Assembly (NCBI RefSeq): GCF_003111665.1
Contig: NZ_CP022188.1
Coordinates: forward strand, 3,472,001-3,536,000
DNA: 64,000 nt
Source of the DNA: Parazoarcus communis
GTDB lineage: Bacteria > Pseudomonadota > Gammaproteobacteria > Burkholderiales > Rhodocyclaceae
Direction: 5' to 3'
A program made the position numbers and the translations under genes. A model generated the notes under the pieces. The model did not search any database and was not told the DNA's origin. It saw only the letters and a list, made by a program, of their open reading frames with translations. Positions within the stretch are counted from its first letter, which is position 1; every line of letters begins with the position of its first letter. This document shows positions 37,253 through 46,164 of this stretch, in pieces.

Positions 37253-38479
37253 TCAGGCGTTCTGCCACCAGCGGCGTGCTTTCACGTCGGCTACCGCGGT
37301 GTTCTTCGGGATCTCGCGCGCGATGTCGAAGATTTCCTTGTACACGTCCTGACCACCCGACATCTTGGACAGACGCTCGCGCCACTCTTCCCACGGCTTG
37401 GGGTTGTACTCGGGCGAGCACATCTTTTCGGCCTTGAGAATCTCCGCATCGGAGAGCGTGGCCACACGCACCTTGTTCTTGCCGAACACGGTGTCGGGGC
37501 CGGGGTTGGGGGTAGCACCAACGACCTCGATAAGCGCCTTTTCCTGCTCGCGCTGGGTGTATTGCTGGGCGGCGAACGAGGTTTCCATCACCACATCCTG
37601 AAGGTTCGACGGCAGCTTTTCGAAGGTCTTGTTGTTCATTGCGGTGTGTTCGGTACCGCAGAAGAACTTCAGATCCACCGCTTGCGACAGCACGGGCGCC
37701 ATGTTCGCATAGGCTGCTGCACCCATCCAGGTTTCTGCGCCATCGATCAGGCCTTGCTTGAGGCCGTCGAGGGTTTCTTCCCAGGAGATGGGCACCGGGT
37801 TGAGGTTCATCAGCTGCATCGCGATGCGCCCGAGCTGGGTGCCGGTGACGCGGTTCTTGGTGCCAGCGAGTTGGTCGATGCTGGTGATCAGCGGCGCGTC
37901 GGCGAACTTCTTGCCGAGCATGAGACCGCGCAGCTCGCAGTGGCTGTAAAGGAACTGGATGTTGTGACGCTTGCGCATCGGCTCGCGGAACAGCTTCTCG
38001 CTCTTCGGATGGTAGAGGAAGTAGTGCTGTGCGGCGCGCGACGGGAACATGTAGGCAAAGTCGAGCACGTTGTAATAGGGCGCTGCGCCAGCCGAGTTCT
38101 GCGTGCTGGCCGAGAACAGGTCGATGATGCCTTGCTGGGCCTTCTTGACGCAGTCGAGCTGGTTGCAGATGGCGTTGCTGCCGATGAACTCGACCTTCAG
38201 CGCGCCGTTGCTGCGCTTTTCGAGTTCCTGTGCGAACCACAGCTGACCCGATTCCTGGATCTTCAGGTTCTCTTCGTTAAAGCCCGAAGCACCGAACTTG
38301 AGCGTCATCAGCGGGGTGCTCGCGTTACGCGCGTCAGCCGTGGCGGCGGCCGCCTGCGCAACGCCTTCAAGGGTGAGCGGGCCAACGATGCCGGTCGCGG
38401 CAAGCACGGTTGACGTCAATCCGTAACGACCTGCGATGCGCAGGAATCCGCGACGATCAAGGGGTGTCTGATTGGCCAT
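37253..38479 (-). CDS. TRAP transporter periplasmic binding protein, DctP family, Tat-type signal (IseK-like)
   Basis: The 408-residue protein begins with a twin-arginine signal (DRRGFLRIAG) followed by a hydrophobic stretch. That is unusual for most DctP proteins, which use Sec. The mature part has family features such as FAYMFPSRAAQHYF, KNRVTGTQLGRIAMQ and ISWEETLDGLKQGLIDGAE. It is longer than the taurine-side DctP (331 aa). ATG 38479 has GGAGAC upstream. It follows the GMC dehydrogenase gene by 71 nt. Confidence 0.9.
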   Translation of the reverse strand: MANQTPLDRRGFLRIAGRYGLTSTVLAATGIVGPLTLEGVAQAAAATADARNASTPLMTLKFGASGFNEENLKIQESGQLWFAQELEKRSNGALKVEFIGSNAICNQLDCVKKAQQGIIDLFSASTQNSAGAAPYYNVLDFAYMFPSRAAQHYFLYHPKSEKLFREPMRKRHNIQFLYSHCELRGLMLGKKFADAPLITSIDQLAGTKNRVTGTQLGRIAMQLMNLNPVPISWEETLDGLKQGLIDGAETWMGAAAYANMAPVLSQAVDLKFFCGTEHTAMNNKTFEKLPSNLQDVVMETSFAAQQYTQREQEKALIEVVGATPNPGPDTVFGKNKVRVATLSDAEILKAEKMCSPEYNPKPWEEWRERLSKMSGGQDVYKEIFDIAREIPKNTAVADVKARRWWQNA

Positions 38480-38550
38480 TTGAGTGTCTCCTCTGGGTGG
38501 CATGACGGGCTTTATTGCCCTTGTAAAAGTGGTGTGGCTGCTACGCTGGT

Positions 38551-40146
38551 TCAGCGTCTGTCGGCCTTGATCATGTCGGCCGCTTTTTCGGCAATCATGA
38601 TCGTCGGGGCGTTGGTGTTGCCCGATACGAGTTCGGGCATGATCGAGGCATCGACCACGCGCAGTCCGTCGAGGCCGTGAACCTTCAGACGGTCGTCGAC
38701 AACGGCGAGAGGGTCGTGCCCCATCTTGCAGGTGCCGGCGGGGTGGTAGATGGACTGGCTGTAGCGTCGTGCGGCATCGAGCAGTTCGGCATCGGTCTGG
38801 AACTGCTCGCCGGGGACAAACTCGGAAATGATGTGCGGCTTGAGCGAGGGGGCCTGTGCGATACGGCGGGCAACCTTGATGCCGCCGATCACGACCGGGT
38901 GGTCGCGCTCGTCCGACAGGTAATTGGGATGGATCGCCGGGTACTCGAGCGGGTCGTTGGACTTGATCTCGATGTGGCCGCGGCTGAATGGACGCAGCTG
39001 GCACACCGACGCGGTAAAGGCCGAGAAGGGGTGCGCACCTTCGCCCGGCTTGTCGGCGCTGAGCGGCTGCATGTGGAACTGGATGTCGGGGCGCTCTGCC
39101 TCGGGGCCCGAGCGGGTGAAGATGGTGACCTGGCTGGCGGCCAGCGTCAGCGGGCCGGTGCGTGACATCATGTATTGCATGCCAATCCACAGCTTGTGGA
39201 TTGGGCTGTTCACTTCGTCGTTGAGGGTGCGCTCACGCGTCTTGAGTACCAGACGTACCTGGAGGTGATCCTGCAGGTTGCGGCCTACGCCGGGCAGTTC
39301 GTGATGAAGGGCAACGCCGGCCTTGTTCAGTACGTCGGCTGGGCCTACCCCCGAGTTCTGCAGGATCTGCGGCGAGCCGATCGCGCCTGCGGCGAGAATG
39401 ACTTCAGCACGTGCGCGTGCCGTGCACAGTTTTCCGCCCTGCATGTATTCGATGCCTGCAGCGCGCTTGCCCTCGAACAGGATACGGGTGGTCTGGGCCC
39501 GGGTTTCGACGATCAGGTTCGGGCGCTTGCGTGCCGGACGCAGGAAGCCTTTCGCCGTGCTCCAGCGGAAGCCCTTGTGCGCGGTCTGCTGGAAGTAGCC
39601 TACGCCTTCCTGTTTGGCGCCGTTGTAGTCGTCGTTCAGCGGGATGCCGATATCCTGTGCGGCCGCGATGAAGTGGTCGGCAATCGGACGGCGGAGGCGA
39701 AGGTCGGAGACCTTCAGTGGGCCGCCTGCGCCGTGGTATTCGCTCGCGCCACGTTCCTGGTCTTCAGATTTCTTGAAGTAGGGCAGGACGTCCTTGAAGC
39801 TCCAGCCCTTGTTGCCGAGGGCTTCCCAGCGATCGTAATCCTCATGCTGGCCGCGTACATAGAGCAGGCCGTTCAGGGAGCTGGAGCCACCCAGTACCTT
39901 GCCCCGGGGCCATTGCAACTGGCGCCCGGCAAGGCCTTCGTCGGCCTCGGTGCGGTAGCACCAGTCATAGCGGGGGTCGTGCATGGTCTTGAAGTAACCA
40001 ACCGGAATGTGAATCCAGGGGTTGTTGTCGGGGCCGCCTGCCTCAAGCAGCAGAACCTTGCTGCCCGAGTCCTCGCTCAGCCGGTTGGCGAGCACACAGC
40101 CCGCCGAACCTGCACCAACAACGATGTAATCCACTTCGTGGGCCAT
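38551..40146 (-). CDS. iseJ: GMC-family flavin dehydrogenase, probable isethionate dehydrogenase (IseJ-like)
   Basis: The 531-residue GMC oxidoreductase has the FAD motif [16 protein letters not shown] at 8-23. The signatures [19 protein letters not shown] and [15 protein letters not shown] follow. The active-site region is [12 protein letters not shown], with [21 protein letters not shown] at the end. On its own this is a choline-dehydrogenase-like alcohol dehydrogenase. TRAP genes downstream, a divergent IclR gene, TauE, pta and xsc nearby match the isethionate clusters (IseJ, IseKLM, IseR) I recall from Cupriavidus and Ruegeria. There it oxidises isethionate to sulfoacetaldehyde. Choline or another alcohol remains possible. 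Confidence 0.72.
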   Translation of the reverse strand: MAHEVDYIVVGAGSAGCVLANRLSEDSGSKVLLLEAGGPDNNPWIHIPVGYFKTMHDPRYDWCYRTEADEGLAGRQLQWPRGKVLGGSSSLNGLLYVRGQHEDYDRWEALGNKGWSFKDVLPYFKKSEDQERGASEYHGAGGPLKVSDLRLRRPIADHFIAAAQDIGIPLNDDYNGAKQEGVGYFQQTAHKGFRWSTAKGFLRPARKRPNLIVETRAQTTRILFEGKRAAGIEYMQGGKLCTARARAEVILAAGAIGSPQILQNSGVGPADVLNKAGVALHHELPGVGRNLQDHLQVRLVLKTRERTLNDEVNSPIHKLWIGMQYMMSRTGPLTLAASQVTIFTRSGPEAERPDIQFHMQPLSADKPGEGAHPFSAFTASVCQLRPFSRGHIEIKSNDPLEYPAIHPNYLSDERDHPVVIGGIKVARRIAQAPSLKPHIISEFVPGEQFQTDAELLDAARRYSQSIYHPAGTCKMGHDPLAVVDDRLKVHGLDGLRVVDASIMPELVSGNTNAPTIMIAEKAADMIKADRR

Positions 40147-40219
40147 GAACGGTGTCTCCTGATTGCTCCGTTCGACATAGAGGGTTTCAACTCTAGGTGT
40201 CGAAGCCTGTTTTTGAAAG

Positions 40220-40236
40220 TGAAACGCTGCGTTTCA
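40220..40236. promoter_or_regulatory. Perfect operator palindrome between iseJ and iseR
   Basis: TGAAACGC-T-GCGTTTCA is a perfect 17-bp palindrome in the 160-bp divergent spacer, 71 nt before the iclR start. Further TTGAAA and GTTTCA half-sites flank it. The size and position fit an IclR-family operator serving both promoters. Confidence 0.7.
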
Positions 40237-40306
40237 TAAAAGCTGTATAGTGACTATTGATCGAGGCATAAGAAAAACCAAGACTAATCTGCACTGGAGG
40301 CAGAAA

Positions 40307-41158
40307 ATGAAACAGAATCGCGTTCAAGCGGACCAGAATCGCACTGCAGCATTGCCTGATCCGGACGAATTCGATGAAACGCTGTCCGAACTCGACGGCG
40401 CCAATGAGGATGTGCGAAGACTGCGGCCACTCACCGTTCTGGAACTCCTCACCGAATCGACGCAACCGCTGACGCTGGCGCAACTTGCGGGCCTGATGCG
40501 CGTACCCAAGAGCACGCTGATGCGCTTGCTGCAGTCGATGGAGAAGCACGGTTACGTGCTGCACATGCCTGCCGAGAGAGGCTTCGTTACCGGGCCGCGT
40601 GCCAATACGCTGGCGCTGAAGACCCTGCGCGGAACCAACATGCGGCGGGCATGCAGGGCGGTGCTGCGCAACCTCGTTAACAAGCTCGGAGAAACCTGCA
40701 ACCTGACGGTGCCGGACGCAGGCAGGGTGCTCTATGTCGAACGTGTAGAAACGAGCGAGCCGCTGCGCATGCACCTTCCCCTCGGGACCTGGGTGCCGAT
40801 GCACTGCACGGCCAGCGGAAAGCTCTTTCTTGCGTCCATGACGCTGCTCGAGCGCCAGAGCATTCTGTCGCGCCAGGTGCTCGCCCGGCATTCGCCGCAC
40901 ACGATCATCGACCGCCAGGAACTGGAGGCCGAGCTGGCGAAGAACATGAAGCGCGGCGTCGGGGTCGACAACGAGGAGTTCGTGCGCGGAATGATCGCTG
41001 TGTCGGTTCCGGTTCACGGCCCGGACGGCAAGGTGGTTGCAGCGATTGCCTGTCATGCGCCGACGGCGCGCCTGTCGCTGGACAATCTGTTCGAGAATGT
41101 GCCGCAACTGAGGTCTGCTGCCACCGAGATGGGTGCCATCCTCTTTCCGGAAAGCTGA
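40307..41158 (+). CDS. IclR-family regulator, probable isethionate regulator (IseR-like)
   Basis: The 283-residue protein has an N-terminal extension of about 40 residues and a winged helix (LTLAQLAGLMRVPKSTLMRLLQ). The IclR effector domain shows as LGETCNLTVPDAGRVLYVERVET, HCTASGKLFLA and GMIAVSVPVHGPDG. It is related to, but clearly distinct from, the two xsc-linked IclR proteins. GGAGG precedes ATG 40307. It is divergent from the IseJ-like gene. Confidence 0.82.
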   Translation: MKQNRVQADQNRTAALPDPDEFDETLSELDGANEDVRRLRPLTVLELLTESTQPLTLAQLAGLMRVPKSTLMRLLQSMEKHGYVLHMPAERGFVTGPRANTLALKTLRGTNMRRACRAVLRNLVNKLGETCNLTVPDAGRVLYVERVETSEPLRMHLPLGTWVPMHCTASGKLFLASMTLLERQSILSRQVLARHSPHTIIDRQELEAELAKNMKRGVGVDNEEFVRGMIAVSVPVHGPDGKVVAAIACHAPTARLSLDNLFENVPQLRSAATEMGAILFPES

Positions 41159-41184
41159 TACCCCGGACCCCGGCACTGATCCAT

Positions 41185-41946
41185 TCAGAATGCCAGCTCG
41201 GAGAGTGCCGACACCATCAGGCCTGCACCGATCAGGATCAGGATGCCGAAGGCAATGCGCCGCATCGTGACCTGTGCCAGCGGTGGCGGGTAGTGCCTGC
41301 CGGCCGCAGTGGCGAGTGCGACGAGCAGTGCCGCCACTGCAGACAGCATCCAGATCTCGCGCGTAAGTTCGCCGATTGCGCCGAGGTAGACGGTGCGGGT
41401 GCTTGAGGTGAAGGCGAACACCAGCAGCAGCATGTGGCGCACGACAGCCAGATCCATCGGCTGGCGATAGAAGTGGAAGATCGCGGGGGGGCCGGCCATG
41501 CCGAAGAGACCGCCGAACAGGCCGGAGAACAGTCCGCAGACGAAGAAGCCGCGGTCCGGCGAGCGTTCCGCGTGTTGCGTCGGGCGCAGTGCGAACACCA
41601 CACCGCTGTAGGTGATGACCGCGCCGAGCAGGAGTTTCAGAATGATAGATGCGGCGCTGTTCAGGTAGTTGAGCAGCAGAACGCCGGCCACGATCGACGG
41701 GATGACGCCGAGCAGCACCGCTCTTGCCGCCCGCCAGTCAACAAGGTGCATGCGCCCTGGCAGCGCCACGGCGCTGTTGACCAGGGTGATCAGGCTGACG
41801 ACCGCGGCCACGACCGGTACCGGTGCGAGCTCGAATCCACTCGTCGCACCCATCACGATCATCCCTAGACCGAAACCGGTCACGGTCTGGATATATGTCG
41901 CAATCGCAATCACAAACATGAGTGCGGTGAGGTGTTCGATACTCAT
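41185..41946 (-). CDS. tauE: Sulfite exporter of the TSUP (DUF81) family, TauE-like
   Basis: The 253-residue protein has 7-8 membrane segments and the TSUP pattern (TVTGFGLGMIVMG at the start, GLFSGLFGGLFGMAGPPAIFHFY in the middle). TauE of Cupriavidus necator, a DUF81 protein, exports sulfite in C2-sulfonate metabolism. Its position directly downstream of pta and xsc fits removal of the sulfite made by Xsc. Confidence 0.78.
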   Translation of the reverse strand: MSIEHLTALMFVIAIATYIQTVTGFGLGMIVMGATSGFELAPVPVVAAVVSLITLVNSAVALPGRMHLVDWRAARAVLLGVIPSIVAGVLLLNYLNSAASIILKLLLGAVITYSGVVFALRPTQHAERSPDRGFFVCGLFSGLFGGLFGMAGPPAIFHFYRQPMDLAVVRHMLLLVFAFTSSTRTVYLGAIGELTREIWMLSAVAALLVALATAAGRHYPPPLAQVTMRRIAFGILILIGAGLMVSALSELAF

Positions 41947-42021
41947 TGTTTGTCCGCCCAGTTAGGTCAGACGCCCGGCGCGATCCGGATGGGGCCGGTC
42001 CGGGCGTTCGGTGCCAGCGCC

Positions 42022-43038
42022 TTATGCGGCAGCCGCCGACTTTGCTGTCAGTGCCTGCACCACGGTGACCGCGATGACGTGAAAGACGTCTTCTGCGCTG
42101 CAGCCGCGCGAGAGGTCGTTGGCGGGTTTGGCCAGTCCTTGCAGCAGAGGGCCGATGGCGACCGCACCCCCTACGCGCTCGGCCAGCTTGTAGCCGATGT
42201 TGCCGGCTTCGAGGTTGGGGAAGATCAGGACGTTGGCCTTGCCCTTGACCTGGGATGCCGGCAGCTTGCGGTTGGCGATCTCGGCGACGATGGCGGCATC
42301 GAGCTGCACATCTTCGTCGATGGCCAGCCCGGGGCGCTGTGTCTTCACCAGGCGCGACGCCTCGACCACCTTGTCTACCGCGGCGTGGCGGGCGCTGCCG
42401 CTGGTGGAGAAGGACAGCATCGCAACCCGCGGTTCTTCCATCAGCAGGTTGCGTGCGCTGTCCGCTGCGGCCATGGCGATCTCGGACAGTTCGGTTGCGT
42501 TCGGATCGACGACCAGACCGCAGTCGGAGAAGATCAGTCCGCCCTTGAGCGTATGAAAGGGCTCGCACAGCATCATCAGGAAGAAGCTGGACACGAGCTT
42601 GAATGACGGGTTCACGCCGATCACCTGGATCGCATTGCGCACGACATCCGCGGTGGTGCGGACTGCGCCCGATACGGTGCCGTCGGCGTAGCCGGTGCGT
42701 ACCAGCAGGTTGGCACAGACCAGCGGGTCGCGTGCAGCAGTCTCTGCCTGCTCGGCGGTCATGCCTTTCTTGCTGCGCAACTCGAACAGGGTGCGGGCGA
42801 GCGCTGCCTGATTGGGGGCGTCGGCCGGGTTGTGAAACTCGATGCCGTCGAGCGGCAGTCCGTGCTCGGCTGCCAATGCGGTGCTGCGGGTGCGATCCCC
42901 GACCAGAATGATCCGGGCAATGCCTTCTCGGGTTGCACGTACGGCAGCCTCGAGTACGCGGGCGTCGTCACCTTCGGACAATGCAATCCGCGCGGGCGCG
43001 CTTTGCGCCTGCTCAATGATTCGGTTGAGCGCTTTCAT
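42022..43038 (-). CDS. pta: Phosphate acetyltransferase
   Basis: The 338-residue Pta of the short (PTA_PTB) type transfers the acetyl group of acetyl phosphate to CoA. Recognisable are ARIALSEGDDARVLEAA, YADGTVSGAVRTTADVVRNA, MLSFSTSGSARH and GGAVAIGPLLQGLAKPANDLSRG. It lies downstream of xsc copy 2, so it takes the acetyl phosphate from Xsc to acetyl-CoA. GAGGAA stands about 10 nt before the ATG. The 200-bp spacer to xsc contains three hairpins. Confidence 0.95.
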   Translation of the reverse strand: MKALNRIIEQAQSAPARIALSEGDDARVLEAAVRATREGIARIILVGDRTRSTALAAEHGLPLDGIEFHNPADAPNQAALARTLFELRSKKGMTAEQAETAARDPLVCANLLVRTGYADGTVSGAVRTTADVVRNAIQVIGVNPSFKLVSSFFLMMLCEPFHTLKGGLIFSDCGLVVDPNATELSEIAMAAADSARNLLMEEPRVAMLSFSTSGSARHAAVDKVVEASRLVKTQRPGLAIDEDVQLDAAIVAEIANRKLPASQVKGKANVLIFPNLEAGNIGYKLAERVGGAVAIGPLLQGLAKPANDLSRGCSAEDVFHVIAVTVVQALTAKSAAAA

Positions 43039-43078
43039 CAGTCTCGTTCCTCACGAAGTCCGGCTGTGGGAGGTGCAG

Positions 43079-43127
43079 AAAAAAATGCGCCGGAAACCCT
43101 GGTTAAGGGGGACCAGGACTTCCGGCG
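43079..43127 (-). terminator. Rho-independent terminator between xsc copy 2 and pta
   Basis: CGCCGGAAACCCTGGT (43088-43103) and ACCAGGACTTCCGGCG (43112-43127) form a long stem with an internal bulge. Read on the minus strand it is followed by a run of seven T (43085-43079). It should end part of the xsc transcripts before pta. Confidence 0.8.
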
Positions 43128-43132
43128 AAAAA

Positions 43133-43164
43133 CTCAATCCAAGGAGGGATGGGTCTGGATTGAG
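43133..43164. repeat. Inverted repeat in the xsc2-pta spacer
   Basis: CTCAATCC and GGATTGAG form a perfect 8-bp stem with a 16-nt loop, immediately 5' (in transcript order) of the terminator. Confidence 0.5.
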
Positions 43165-43192
43165 CGGTGCAGACAGGGTGCAGCAACAGAGA

Positions 43193-43217
43193 CGATTGCC
43201 TGAGGGGTCAGCAATCG
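43193..43217. repeat. Inverted repeat right after xsc copy 2
   Basis: CGATTGC and GCAATCG form a 7-bp stem with an 11-nt loop, 22 nt past the xsc stop. It is the first of three successive hairpins between xsc and pta. Confidence 0.45.
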
Positions 43218-43238
43218 CCTCTGCATTTGCTCAGCAGG

Positions 43239-45059
43239 TCAGACGTAGTCCTTGTACTTGTCGAGGTGACGCACGGGCTTGGACAGTGCATCGCGGCGGA
43301 AGGGGTCGCCGAGCTCACGGGTGCACATGATCTCGATGATGGTGGTCTTGCCTTCGTTCATCTGCATGTCGATGGCCTTCTTCAGCGCGGGGCCGACATC
43401 CTCGATTTTGTCGACGGTGATGCCCTCGGCGCCCATGGCGCGGGCGATCTCGGCGAAGGACTGGTTGTCGAGCTCACCGGCGACGAAGCGACGGTTGTAG
43501 AAATCGACCTGGTTCTTCTTCTCCGCACCCCACTGACGGTTGTGGAACACCACCGCGGTGACCGGGATGTTGTGACGCACGCAAGTCATGGTTTCCATCA
43601 GGCTCATGCCCCAGGCACCGTCGCCGGCGTAGGACACGGCCGGACGATGGGGCGCGGCGACCTTGGCACCGATGATGGTGGGGAAGGCGTAGCCGCAGTT
43701 GCCGAAGCTCATCGCAGCGAAGAAGGAACGCGGCTTCTCGAAGCGCAGGTAGCTGTTGGCCACCGAGTTGATGTTGCCGATGTCGGTCGACACCATCACG
43801 TCCTCGGGCATCGCCTTCTCGAGCTCACGCAGCACCTGACGCGGATGCAGATAGTCGCCACCCTGGAAGGTCTTCTCCTTCGCGTTCTCCTCGATCATGT
43901 CGAGGCTGAAGGCATCCTTCTCGTGCGTCCACTCGTCGAGCTCCTTCTCCCACGCCGCCTTCTCATCGGCGATCTTCTGCGCACGCGCGGCCTTGTCGGC
44001 ATCGCACGCCAGGGTCTTGCCTTCCAGACGACGGGTCAGCGCCACGGCGGCCGCCTTCGCATCGCCGCAGATCCCCACCGAGATCTTCTTCACCAGGCCG
44101 AGCATCTTGTTGTCGGCGTCGATCTGAATGATCTTCGCGTTCTTGGGCCAGTAGTCCATGCCGTGCTGGGGCAGGGTGCCGAAGGGGCCCAGACGCGAAC
44201 CCAGCGCCACCACCACGTCGGCCTGCGCCATCAGCTTCATCGCCGCCTTCGAACCCTGGTAGCCCAGCGGGCCGCACCACAGCGGATGGCTCGCGGGGAA
44301 GGAATCGTTGTGCAGGTAGCTATTGACCACCGGTGCGCCCAGGCGCTCGGCCAGCGCCTTGCACTCCTCGACCGCATCGGCCATCACCACGCCACCGCCG
44401 GAGATGATCACCGGGAACTTGGCCGTGGCCAAGAGCGCAGCGGCCTCGTCCAGCGAGTGCTCGCCACCGGCGCCACGGTCCAGACGGGCGGGCTTCGGAA
44501 TCTCGCAGGTAATGTCGCCGTAGAAATAGTCACGCGGAATGTTCAGCTGGGTCGGGCCCATCTCGCTCATGGCGCGATCGAAACAGCGCCCGGTGTACTC
44601 GGCCATGCGCGCCGGGTGGGTCACGTGGCCCTGGTACTTGGTGAACTCCTGGAACATCGGCAACTGGTTGCACTCCTGGAAACCACCCAGCCCCATGCCC
44701 ATGGTGCCCGTCTCCGGGGTCACGATCACCACCGGGCTGTGGGCCCAGAAGGCGGCGCCGATCGCGGTCACGCAGTTGGAGATGCCGGGGCCGTTCTGGC
44801 CGATCACCACGCCGTGGCGACCCGAGACGCGGGAGAAGCCATCGGCCATGTGGCCGGCGCCCTGCTCATGCACCACCGGGATCAGGCGGATGCCGGCCGG
44901 CGCGAAGATATCCATCGCATCCATGAAGGCCGAGCCCATGATGCCGAACATGTCGGTCACGCCGTTCGAGACCAGGGTCTCGACGAAGGCCTCGGAAGGG
45001 GTCATGCGGGTGGGACCGACGGGCACGGACCGGTTGGCTTGGCTGTTCTGATCGCTCAT
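43239..45059 (-). CDS. xsc: Sulfoacetaldehyde acetyltransferase, copy 2
   Basis: The 606-residue protein is identical in sequence to copy 1, although the DNA has silent changes (for example around 43408, 43491 and 43969-43986). Function and motifs are as for copy 1. Downstream context differs: here pta and tauE follow, in the isethionate half of the island, so this copy is directly coupled to acetyl phosphate use. Confidence 0.95.
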   Translation of the reverse strand: MSDQNSQANRSVPVGPTRMTPSEAFVETLVSNGVTDMFGIMGSAFMDAMDIFAPAGIRLIPVVHEQGAGHMADGFSRVSGRHGVVIGQNGPGISNCVTAIGAAFWAHSPVVIVTPETGTMGMGLGGFQECNQLPMFQEFTKYQGHVTHPARMAEYTGRCFDRAMSEMGPTQLNIPRDYFYGDITCEIPKPARLDRGAGGEHSLDEAAALLATAKFPVIISGGGVVMADAVEECKALAERLGAPVVNSYLHNDSFPASHPLWCGPLGYQGSKAAMKLMAQADVVVALGSRLGPFGTLPQHGMDYWPKNAKIIQIDADNKMLGLVKKISVGICGDAKAAAVALTRRLEGKTLACDADKAARAQKIADEKAAWEKELDEWTHEKDAFSLDMIEENAKEKTFQGGDYLHPRQVLRELEKAMPEDVMVSTDIGNINSVANSYLRFEKPRSFFAAMSFGNCGYAFPTIIGAKVAAPHRPAVSYAGDGAWGMSLMETMTCVRHNIPVTAVVFHNRQWGAEKKNQVDFYNRRFVAGELDNQSFAEIARAMGAEGITVDKIEDVGPALKKAIDMQMNEGKTTIIEIMCTRELGDPFRRDALSKPVRHLDKYKDYV

Positions 45060-45090
45060 GATGCGCTGTCTCCTGTTAGGGATGGTTTTA

Positions 45091-45119
45091 TATCGAAACC
45101 GGTACGAAGAGTTCCGATA
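45091..45119. promoter_or_regulatory. Operator candidate A, xsc-iclR spacer, copy 2
   Basis: Same imperfect TATCG/CGATA inverted repeat as at 18136-18164, unchanged in this copy. Confidence 0.5.
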
Positions 45120-45181
45120 AGTGAGATTGAGACGAACTTTAGGCTGGCGAGAGATGGGAGTCAACGACAAATTTCAAAAAA

Positions 45182-45198
45182 CGATACGACTTGTATCG
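45182..45198. promoter_or_regulatory. Operator candidate B, xsc-iclR spacer, copy 2
   Basis: Same perfect CGATAC-GACTT-GTATCG palindrome as at 18227-18243. Since both copies keep both sites, either IclR protein should bind at either locus. Confidence 0.6.
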
Positions 45199-45229
45199 GA
45201 AAAAGAAACTGAACTATGATGGAACGGCC

Positions 45230-46069
45230 ATGAACGACACCACACACACGCCACATCAGAGCGCCACGCAGCCGGAGATCGCCCGCATCGACGGGGATAC
45301 GCCGACGCTGCGCCTGTTTGCGCTGCTCGAAGTGATCGCGCAGAAGAACCAGTTCTTCTCGCTGCAATCGCTGGTGGAAGAGACGGGGCTCCCGAAGCCG
45401 ACGCTGCACCGGATGCTGCAGCAGCTCGAGAGCGCGGGGATGCTGCAACGGGACGGCGACGGGCGTCACTACAGTACGGGGATGCGGCTGCGGCGCATGG
45501 CCGAGCAGCTGCTGTTGAACAACACGGTGCACGGCGCGCGACGCGCGGTGCTGCGCCAGCTGGTCGATGAAGTGGGCGAGAGCTGCAACCTCACCGCGCT
45601 GTCGGGCAGCGAAGTGCTGTATCTGGACCGGGTGGAGACGCCGGCGCCGCTGCGCTTTTACCTGCACCCAGGCTCACGGGTGCCGGCGCACTGTTCGGCC
45701 AGCGGGAAGCTGTTTCTGGGGCAGATGAGCCCGAGCCAGCGCAAGCGCCTGCTCGAACACACGCCGCTGGAGAAATACACCGCGCGCACGCTGACCACGT
45801 TCGAGGCGCTCGACGCGGAGGTGGAGCGGGTGAGCCGGGACGGGTACGCGTTTGACGACGAAGAGTTCCTGCCGGGGCTGTTCTGTCTGGCGGTGCTGGT
45901 GCCGAACCCGAACGGGCGCTCGAACACGGGGATCGCGATCCAGGCGCCGGTGATGCGGCTGAGCCACGACAAGGTGCTCAAGCTGCTGCCCGCGCTGCAG
46001 CGGGCGGCACAGGCCATGGCAAAGATCGAGGCCGATGCCATGCCGGAGAGCAGTCAGAGCAGCGCCTGA
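45230..46069 (+). CDS. IclR-family regulator, copy 2, divergent from xsc
   Basis: The 279-residue protein has residues 1-273 identical to copy 1 and a different tail (SSQSSA) because the repeat ends inside the gene. Winged helix and effector domain are as in copy 1. The following dehydrogenase gene is 95 nt away in the same direction and may be under the same control. Confidence 0.88.
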   Translation: MNDTTHTPHQSATQPEIARIDGDTPTLRLFALLEVIAQKNQFFSLQSLVEETGLPKPTLHRMLQQLESAGMLQRDGDGRHYSTGMRLRRMAEQLLLNNTVHGARRAVLRQLVDEVGESCNLTALSGSEVLYLDRVETPAPLRFYLHPGSRVPAHCSASGKLFLGQMSPSQRKRLLEHTPLEKYTARTLTTFEALDAEVERVSRDGYAFDDEEFLPGLFCLAVLVPNPNGRSNTGIAIQAPVMRLSHDKVLKLLPALQRAAQAMAKIEADAMPESSQSSA

Positions 46070-46164
46070 GAGCGGTGCCCGAGAATAGCGCCCGAGAGCA
46101 GCGCCTGAGTCCGGGGTTGTGCAGGGACTGCAGCCAAGGCGCCCACAACAAGCGGAGATGCATG

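Larger units (their letters stand above)
43239..46048. repeat. Direct repeat copy B, xsc-iclR, 2,810 bp
   Basis: This is the second copy of 16284-19093, same orientation, no gaps. It begins at the xsc stop codon and ends inside iclR. Recombination between the copies would remove or duplicate the 27 kb between them. Confidence 0.97.

Noticed and set aside
43239..43500. Second xsc copy as acetolactate synthase or another ThDP enzyme
   Set aside because: The protein is identical to copy 1, and neighbouring pta and tauE support Xsc function.
16284..46048. Composite transposon bounded by the two 2.8-kb repeats
   Set aside because: The repeats carry only xsc and iclR, have no transposase or terminal inverted repeats, and are not IS elements.
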